A DNA stretch of 64,000 nucleotides, taken from assembly GCA_021234535.1 (NCBI GenBank), contig CM037841.1, positions 10,622,825-10,686,824 on the forward strand. The letters run 5' to 3'. The notes below the pieces were generated by a model. It ran no database searches, had not been told where the DNA came from, and saw only the letters and a program-made list of their open reading frames with translations. Source of the DNA: Stichopus chloronotus (Eukaryota > Echinodermata > Holothuroidea > Aspidochirotida > Stichopodidae). The stretch's first letter is position 1. The number at the start of each line of letters is the position of its first letter. Positions 57,010-64,000 of the stretch are shown in pieces. Both the position numbers and the translations under genes were made by a program.

Positions 57010-57245
57010 ACACTTCAGAACAGATTTCGCACGTTGCGCATATACAGCCAAGACACAGAACAAATCTTGCACATTATTGTGAGGATACATTTTGTCACAG
57101 GGGTTGTGACTTTCATTGACAGAACTCGCAAGGTCCTTGCGACATGACAGCTCGCTCACAGGGGTTGCGACCTTCACAGAACTCGCATATTGTGACAATA
57201 CAGTTCGCACGCAGGAGTTGCGACTTTGACAAATCTTGCACATTA
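57010..57245. repeat. ~57-bp minisatellite, 3-4 units
   Basis: Units share CACAGGGGTTGCGAC, TTTCA, CAGAACTCGCA and TTGTGACAATACA, with period between 53 and 60 bp. It is unusually rich in CpG (GCGA, TCGCA) for this window. Minus-strand open frames at 57007-57409 are repeat-derived. Confidence 0.7.
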
Positions 57246-59089
57246 GGGATAACAGTAAGGTTGCATTGACTGTAGGTTACATGTGGCAGCGCAGTTGTTT
57301 CTTTTATCTTTCCTTTTCCATATTTTGTATTTTCTTTTTCTTTCCTTGTTGCCCACAATGCAATCTTTTTAACCATATTACTGTAGAACTGGAGAGAAGT
57401 TTTTTTCAATAAAGTGCTTGCAGACCGTAGAGCAATTCTTTGACTGTTTGTTGAGACTCTGCCTTCCTCTGGTCAGCTAAGAAGTCAGTCAGCATTACAA
57501 GTCACTGAAACCAGTACATACCAAGTAGGAGTAAAATGTCAGTACCACCATTGCATACCATACTCCTCACCAAAAAGGTTCAATGCTCTACAAAAGACTA
57601 CTCTTACACCTCTTGACCATTCCTTACTAACATCACTAAAATTCTAACCTATGAACTTTGCCTGGTTCCCTCCCCTCTGTTTGTTTGACCCCATGACCTC
57701 TTTTTGATACTAACACTAGCTGTATCAACAAAGTAAAGCTATCAGAGGCCCTGTGACGGTGTCACACTTTGAAGACCTATTTATATAAAAGTGATTACAA
57801 TGTACTTAAGCAAAAGTTAAAAAAATGAAAATTACATGCCCAAAACTTTATCATGTCTTTTAGTTGCACTAAAGTTTGGTAAATAATTAGCTTTCAGGTG
57901 ATTAATTCTGCCAAGTGATTTCAAATTCTTATAACTTGGTAACTTAATGACAAAATGTGTAAAATATGATAACGCACCAACAAGCCAATGAGAAGAATAG
58001 GCCTAATGAATACTCCGTTGGTCAAAACAAGATCAAAAACACTGCAATGTGGTGACCACTTTGCAGTTTATGTAAGTGCTTCGTTAAACACTTCAATTCC
58101 CCATACCGATCAAGAAGCTACAACTTCCATAGTGCTTTTTTGATACGCCAGTAAGGCCTCTACAGTTGCACTTATTACTGTACAGTATGTAGGAGTGAGT
58201 TACTTCTTATAAAATAAACTACTTATTTTCAATATGGTTTCTGTATTTTACTGCTTTCATGTCATTTCCATTGCTTTTCAAAGTGGTTACTGTTATTTTC
58301 ATTCACTGAAATGGCATGGTGATTTGATTTGTGAGGATTTAAGGGTACTGTACAATCACATCGCAACATGACTGTGGATCCATGAGGGGCACTTTTCAAG
58401 AGTTACAAGTCAACGTCCTGGGGGAGTGGTCTAAAGGGAAGAGGTTCCCCTCCTCTATGAAGAAAAGGGAAATTGCAAAGTGTCTATATACAGTATCGCA
58501 ATATTTGGTCAAAATTTAGCTTTTTTTCATAGTTTATGTTATATTGTTAACTAAATTCAAGTAAAAAGTTGGAATCCTCTCATCATGATGTCTCAATTTA
58601 AACTCTGTTGTACTGGCTGATGTTCAGTAAGTATCCTGGAAACGTACAAACATAAAAAAATTTCCATCAAAATTCTTTTGGCTGTGTTCAACCCATATAC
58701 TAAAGTATGTTATTTTTTACAGAACAGAAACAATGATTAAATGAACGGTAAGTGGCTCACCTATTATTTAGATAAAGAGGTTCTTTTAGGAGATTAGTAG
58801 CTATACTGCAGCCCGTACATGGTTAGCCCAAACTTATACATGTACAAATGTAGTTGACTAGACTGCGAGCTATAGAACCTGCACACAGCAGAGAAACATT
58901 TGTGAGCAGTTACAAGTAACGTTGTAAACGGCAAATTTAGTCCATTCCAAAGTCCATTTGTCAACAGAAAACATGGTCAACACATTCCAACAAATTTAAA
59001 TTATAACACAACTGATGACAAGGACATTTGATGCCAAAAAGTGGATTCAGTTCATTGATTACATTATAAGGCTTCATCATTTGAGAAAG
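57246..59089. other. No gene recognised
   Basis: AT-rich DNA without visible repeats or open frames of note. Confidence 0.6.
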
Positions 59090-59168
59090 TGAGGGGACGT
59101 ATTAGAGATGTCCCCCTTTCGCAAAAGAGTGGGGGTGACACTTCTCCCCCCATGATCCATGCCCATGC
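59090..59168 (-). mobile_element. Solo end related to the 60640/63180 termini
   Basis: Reversed, this reads GCATGGGCATGGATCATGGG, then a G-rich part and GTGTCACCCCC, matching the termini at 60640 and 63180. No partner end is visible upstream, so it is a fragment or the flank of a rearranged copy. Confidence 0.45.
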
Positions 59169-59859
59169 ATCACAATATAAAACGCATCTAGTCAATCACG
59201 ACTTCACATTCAATAGTTATGAAAAATGTCAAAAGTTTGGACCTTGGTTTGTTCTGACCATGAGCATATGACTTACCTGTGACAAAGTGTCTGGTCACAA
59301 ATTTAAATAAAATATTTTGAATTGTTACTTCCTCCGTGCACTCATTTATGTTCCATTCTGTGTGATACATTGGGGAATCTCTTGCTTGACCATTTTTACA
59401 AATGAAACTTGACAGGTTTGAAAAAATTTAGTGAACTTCACAACACAACCCAATGAACCCATTTAAAATAAAAGAAAATGTTGCAGCAAATATACCCTCA
59501 TCCTTCTGGTTTTGTCGTGCACACGCAGCCACTTTAAAATCTCTTTACTCCAGTTTACCGGAGCCCACCGGCATCAAATGTCGATGGGGTCGTGAGAACT
59601 GAGGCAGACAGCCATCTCTGGCTTATGTAGAGAGGCCTGGGTCCAAGAATATATGTTCCACCAGATTAGTGTCAACTTTACAACAACTAAAAAAGTTAGA
59701 ACCGTGCAGAACAATAATTAATAGTCTAGAGGTCAATCACATCATGTCTCTGGCAAGTGTGCAATATCATATGTCCATTTACAGTTCTTCACTACCATGC
59801 TGGTTTGCCTTGGTCATTTACACTTGTGTTGCACTGAAGAGTAACTGTACACTGTAACT

Positions 59860-60560
59860 ACGGTACTAGGCTAGGCCAACTTTTGGTGCTGTCAGCCGAC
59901 GTAGGCCGTGCTTTGGCGTAGTAGGCCTAGGGCCTAGGCTGATTATTTAAGGTGAACATGAGTAACTCACAATATATTAGAAGCCTACACGTTATCAAAT
60001 ACAAGAAAGCGCCAGATCGATTGTTACTGATAACTTTAAGCCAATCGGTTTACCGTCTGTATGCGTTGCAGAACGTCAATTACTCAAGTTCACTTGGTGA
60101 ATTCTTTTACAACAAATGTTCCAGCACACATAGAAACACTTCTTGAGAACTAAACAAAGTTTACAGGGCCTCTAGCTGGAGGTCTTTAGTGTTGCTAGTC
60201 CAGCAGCCTCGTTTGACCGTACCAAAGGCCGGGACACGCAGCCTGAACAAAACTAACGTTAGCTAGCTGTACTTAATGATGTGTGAAATTGCGAATAGCA
60301 ATTGACAGGGTTTACGAAAATACGTGCATGCAAAACACACAAAACGGTGCACTGCCCCTACAACCACCATGTCACACCGAATGCGACTTACACGCTTGGA
60401 AGTTACCAGTACGAAATTGTGGTTAGTTACATCGAAGAACTTCAGAAAATCTGCAGGAACGAAAAAGAAGTCCCTGGCAAGACTTGGGAGAGACTTACAA
60501 GTTGAGCAAATCATCACACCCTATTACTCTGTTTTTACTGACTTAGGCTACTCTTAACCC
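59860..60560. promoter_or_regulatory. CpG-rich patch (candidate promoter or first exon)
   Basis: CpG-dense relative to its surroundings, with GC-rich blocks at 59880-59940 (AGGCCTAGGGCCTAGGC) and 60180-60250. Open frames on both strands at 60263-60557 overlap, each 67-84 codons; none carries a known domain, though the plus-strand frame 60302-60505 has a fairly balanced composition. It sits between two transposon ends, so TE origin is an alternative. Confidence 0.2.
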
Positions 60561-60639
60561 AATTGCAGTGGAGAGAGTGACTTTTTATGTCAACAACTTG
60601 TGAGCACTGACAATTTATTTCTCAGTTCATCACCCTTTC

Positions 60640-63180
60640 GCATGGGCGTCGATTTGGGGGAGGGGACGAGGGACATGTCTCCCCACTTTTTTAAGAGAGG
60701 GGACACTAACACATTTGCCCTCACTTTTTGTAATCTGAAATAAAAAAGAACAGCAAGCTACATTATTCTTACTGAAAATGCAAATTTCCTAACTTATGTT
60801 TTAAAACATAAACCAAATTAGCATAATTTAAGGATGCTAGAGAGGTTGAGAAGTGCAATTTCCTACAACCTGAGAGATATTTTATCATTTTTTCAGTCTA
60901 TGCGAGTCTATGAAACGGTAGGCCTTTACAACCTTAAAGGCGTCATTACACTAATTCCCCCACTTTAATTATAAATTTGCTCAAAGTCTTCTTACACCAA
61001 CAGAGGCAGGGGACCAGAGATCTTCAGGCCGACTGCTAAAGCTTACGTAATTCTGCTTTCTTTCTGTGACTGAAATTTAGCCTCAGTTACAGGTTCATTT
61101 GGATTGCAAGACCCAAAATTTCATGTACGCTTCGTGCAAATTGACAGTGGCTCTTCGCTTAGATAGTAGTTTTAGATTGGTAAAGATGATAGGCCCACAA
61201 CTTGGAAGAAAATCCTCGTTTATTTGGCCTTGCCTTGGTAAAAAATGGACAAAGTTCCACAGACACATCACATAGGCGGCGTAGAACTTTCATTGGGATA
61301 GGGTCTTGCTAGGTCTTGCTCTGTTTTATGAAGTTTGAAAAAGTTAACATTTTTAGAAGGGCCCCCTCCCTTAAATCCACCTCACATAAAGGTTAAAAAT
61401 GCATTCTAGCAGAAAACGTGAACGGGTGAAACACAGGCGTCATCGACTCCTCCATATAAAATTTCAATTTTTGCATCATATTAGGCAGTGGCGTAGTGCG
61501 GGTTCATATTTTACGATATGTGGGGAATATCGAAGTTTTAAGCTTTTCTCACGAAATTCCTTAACTTTCTTTTGGAAAAAGTTGTTTTGTTCAGTAGTAA
61601 GCATAATTTTAAAATTTTGGCCAACGGTGTTTGATCAAGAGGCTGGTATAGCCTAAGTGTTGCAGTGGGGTCCAGTGGGGTCATGGCCTTGAGGTCCAGT
61701 TGACACAGCTCTCAAAAAATTGACAATATGTTAAAAGACAGAAGTTGATCTGTAATATACCGAAGCATAACTGCAAGTTATGTAGAACCGTAGTAAAATC
61801 ATATCAATAAAGTGGTTTTTGGTCAGAATTTTATTTTTGCATTTTTGTAACGTGACCGAAAAATCATAAACTACATTTCTCTTCGTTGAAGGGTCAATTT
61901 CATAAATTATGTCGCACGAATTAACTGAAATTAATAAGACCTGCAGAATGACTGGAAAGTGCCATTTCCCACAATCTGAGAGATTATCATTATTATCAAA
62001 AATTTTCTCAGTATGATACCGTACGCGCCAACTAATCAGATGGCGCTCCACTTTGATGGAGTCCACGTAGAGAAAACGTGCGACCATGGTAGGGTTATGC
62101 TGTCCCCCACCCCCTCCCCCCATCCAGATTCAACCGTTTTCTCGAAGTCTGCTTAAGTCAGCGTCAGCAAACAATTGGATGGGGGGGGGGGGGATGTTCA
62201 GTCCCCAAATTTGCCAAGGCTTCAGAAATAAATGAAATTGGGCGATGCATAATTCAATTATATTCTTGCATCATTTCAACCTGATGTGTGTTAGTATTTT
62301 TTTTTACTAGATTGATTTTTACTCATATTAGGCCTATTGCGAACTTGCAGACATGAGACAGCTATTAGAAGGCTGGATACATGCAGCTTACAGAACCCCA
62401 GTGAGTGCTGTTTCCGACCCGATCTGAAGAGTTTGCAAGGCCCAAAAAATTTCATAAGCCACGGCGATTATGGCGTTCCACTTATAGATAGTCTGCGGAC
62501 AGTCAACCCCCGGACCGCTCCCAGCCCCCCCCCCCCCCCCAAAAAAAAAACAGTTTTTTTGTTCCCAGGCCTATTTTAGGCGACGGCACGTTTAGGAGAA
62601 GTATTAGACCACATGTATCAATGACATATCGACGCCAATGGTTGATGGTCCAAGACCTCGGATACTTAACGATTTCAGCGTACAAAGAGCTAAACACCAA
62701 TTTAAAGAGGAAAGAAAAACTAAAAACATCAAGAGGCTATATCTATTATTTCATATTTGAAATGCTTTTCAGTTTGTTCCGTGCAACGTCATTGGTCCCC
62801 CTCAATGTAGGGGGACCTCTACCATATAGCCTCCCTCCCCCGTCACTATGTCACTGATGTCTGGCTATAGGCATGTGCTTACGTGTAGGCGTATATGTAT
62901 AATTCTCTGTTAAATGCCATTCAACTGACCAACTGAGATTGCTATTTCTTTATTTTTGTAAATTGACACCACAATTCAAGTGGATATGGAGCAAATCTAC
63001 AGATGTATTAGGCAAACAAAGACCTGATAATGTATAGCTATACTACGGAGTTTGAAACGGGAGGAAATAACATCTACAGGAGGAGATCAATGAGGGGGGA
63101 CATGACTTGATTATATGTCACATTTACAGGAATGGGGGACACTCGTCGTCCCTCTTTCTTCCACCGATTCATGCCTATGC
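60640..63180. mobile_element. Possible composite transposon bounded by G-rich inverted ends
   Basis: The left end GCATGGGCGTCGATTTGGGG (60640) and the right end, reversed GCATAGGCATGAATCGGTGG (from 63180), are similar. Each is followed by a G-rich part and a run like GGGACATGTC or GGGGACAC. The interior is a mosaic: a possible hAT at 61486-62856, a G run near 62180, a C run then A run near 62523-62548, and an internal repeat (60838-60893 related to 61948-61996). No target duplication is evident, so the two ends may be independent relics. Confidence 0.4.
61486..62856. mobile_element. Possible hAT-like element (CAGTGGCGTAGTG ends)
   Basis: The left end CAGTGGCGTAGTGCGGG, and the right end reversed CAGTGACATAGTGACGGGGG, fit the widespread hAT terminus beginning CAGTGGCGTAG. 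Flanking octamers ATATTAGG and ATGTCTGG match only 5 of 8. The minus-strand open frame at 61731-62123 has no recognisable domain and begins in a C-rich run. Confidence 0.35.
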
Positions 63181-63496
63181 TCTCAGATCCACTCTTGCTT
63201 TCCAGTTTTTCAATTACTTTTATACGAAAACCTATTCCAGTATACTTATATCGCGTAAACTGAAGTAACTCTTAGCCCAACACTCGTTCCACAATTAACA
63301 GCCCAACTTAATAAATAAAGTAAAAAGTAACGGTGACATTATAAGCAAGCTTTGTTTCATTGACATGATGCTACTTTGACACCCTTAACGTAACTTTGTC
63401 ATTCCTTCTCGAAAGTTTTAAATCAAGGAAGGGTACGCACATATTTGTACTTTTGTTTCGTTTTTACTTTTTCCTCCCTGGATGGTCAACGTTTAT

Positions 63497-63499
<3 letters not shown>

Positions 63500-63527
<28 letters not shown>
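63500..63527. repeat. (AT)n microsatellite, ~28 bp
   Basis: Uninterrupted AT dinucleotide run. About 130 bp of unique sequence separates it from the longer AT tract at 63658-63715. Open frames crossing both tracts (poly Ile-Tyr) are artefacts. Confidence 0.95.
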
Positions 63528-63530
<3 letters not shown>

Positions 63531-63653
63531 TCTTTCCTGTCACGTCTTTTTGCGTTTTTATTCTCTCTAATTATGAAAGTTACTGCTTGGCATCCCTGGT
63601 GGATCCTTCTGTTAGGAGCACATTGTTTGGAACTGTTGCTATTTGCTATTCCA

Positions 63654-63657
<4 letters not shown>

Positions 63658-63715
<58 letters not shown>
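63658..63715. repeat. (AT)n microsatellite, ~58 bp, abutting the Penelope-like fragment
   Basis: Pure AT run ending exactly where GIY-YIG homology begins. Either the retroelement inserted into or beside the microsatellite, or the run arose at the 5' truncation point. Confidence 0.95.
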
Positions 63716-63716
<1 letters not shown>

Positions 63717-64000
63717 CGCTTGTCTACAAAGCCACAGTCACTGGGTGCAGTGTCGAACCCATGACTTACATCGGGATATCTGGGGGCCCATTCAAACAGC
63801 GATATTATAACCACAAGAAATCATTCAATCATGAAAAACACGCAAAGGACACCGAACTCTCCAAGCATATCTGGAAACTCAAGAAAGAAGAAAGGTGTTT
63901 TGATATTGAATGGGAGATCCTAAGACTATCAAACACCAAACAAAGAACATCAGGTCAATGCAACCTCTGCACAGAAGAAAAACTGGAGATCTCACTAGCA
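63716..64000 (+). CDS. Penelope-like retroelement, GIY-YIG endonuclease domain (partial, runs off window)
   Basis: An open frame of 95 codons runs to the window edge. It reads as the C-terminal GIY-YIG nuclease domain of a Penelope-like element (PLE). Residues 2-4 (LVY) and 17-20 (TYIG) are the GIY and YIG motifs. FKQRYYNHKKSF (26-37) carries the conserved Arg29 and His33. ELSKHIWKLK (47-56) follows, and CNLC (82-85) with EEKLEI (87-92) matches the usual Cys-x2-Cys then Glu-Lys-Leu signature, Glu88 being the likely catalytic acid. In intact PLEs this domain follows a reverse transcriptase and nicks target DNA for retrotransposition. Here the homology starts directly after an (AT)n tract and no reverse transcriptase is visible upstream, so the copy is 5'-truncated or interrupted. 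The frame stays open into the AT repeat only because AT repeats lack stops. Family call from motifs; subgroup not determined. Confidence 0.8.

Noticed and set aside
61731..62123. 130-codon minus-strand frame
   Set aside because: Starts in a C-rich run inside transposon mosaic, no recognisable domain, length compatible with chance.
63396..63814. Plus- and minus-strand frames with poly Ile-Tyr
   Set aside because: Artefacts of (AT)n microsatellites; the real signal is the other frame starting at 63716.

Overview
The window is non-coding eukaryotic (metazoan) DNA, AT-rich by eye. I find no convincing host gene, rRNA or functional tRNA. The open frames are short, start at random ATGs and show no recognisable domains, and the longest ones fall in low-complexity or tandem-repeat DNA. 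The only recognisable coding sequence is a GIY-YIG endonuclease domain of a Penelope-like retroelement, running off the right edge (63716-64000). Many MITE/hAT/pogo/Penelope remnants, several minisatellites and very long gene-free stretches fit intergenic or large-intron DNA of a marine invertebrate. A deuterostome such as an echinoderm is a reasonable guess but is inference only.

Layout. 0-9 kb: mostly featureless, then a pyrimidine-rich tract with five 17-bp units (7248-7332) and a 40-bp minisatellite (8772-9057). 9.2-13.6 kb: two fold-back elements, one with arms built of ~18-bp tandem units (9260-9695) and one near-complete palindrome (13184-13595). 15.9-24.8 kb: one copy of a diverged dispersed repeat, a TTAA-flanked MITE, a hAT-like element packed with GACTCGA/GACTTGA motifs (21532-22496), a split 27-34 bp minisatellite, and a second hAT-like element (24037-24750). 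25-46 kb: largely empty, with A-rich DNA, a CpG-rich patch holding a palindromic CRE motif (about 26.6-27.1 kb), local duplications, a second TTAA MITE (41094-41347) and a TCTG/TCTA microsatellite.

46.8-56.1 kb: a hAT MITE with a perfect 8-bp target duplication that seems to split a tRNA-like SINE remnant; a possible third hAT; the second copy of the diverged repeat; a ~140-bp tandem array whose units carry nuclear-receptor DR1-like motifs and which is itself interrupted by a small hAT-like MITE; and a 1.57-kb pogo-like element with TA target duplications and a recent 105-bp internal duplication. 57-64 kb: a ~57-bp minisatellite, a CpG-rich patch, a mosaic of related G-rich transposon ends (59.1-63.2 kb), (AT)n tracts and the Penelope-like fragment.

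No operon-like or pathway organisation is visible. The content is explained by layered transposon insertion and tandem-repeat growth. All family calls come from termini, target duplications and motifs read by eye, without any database search.
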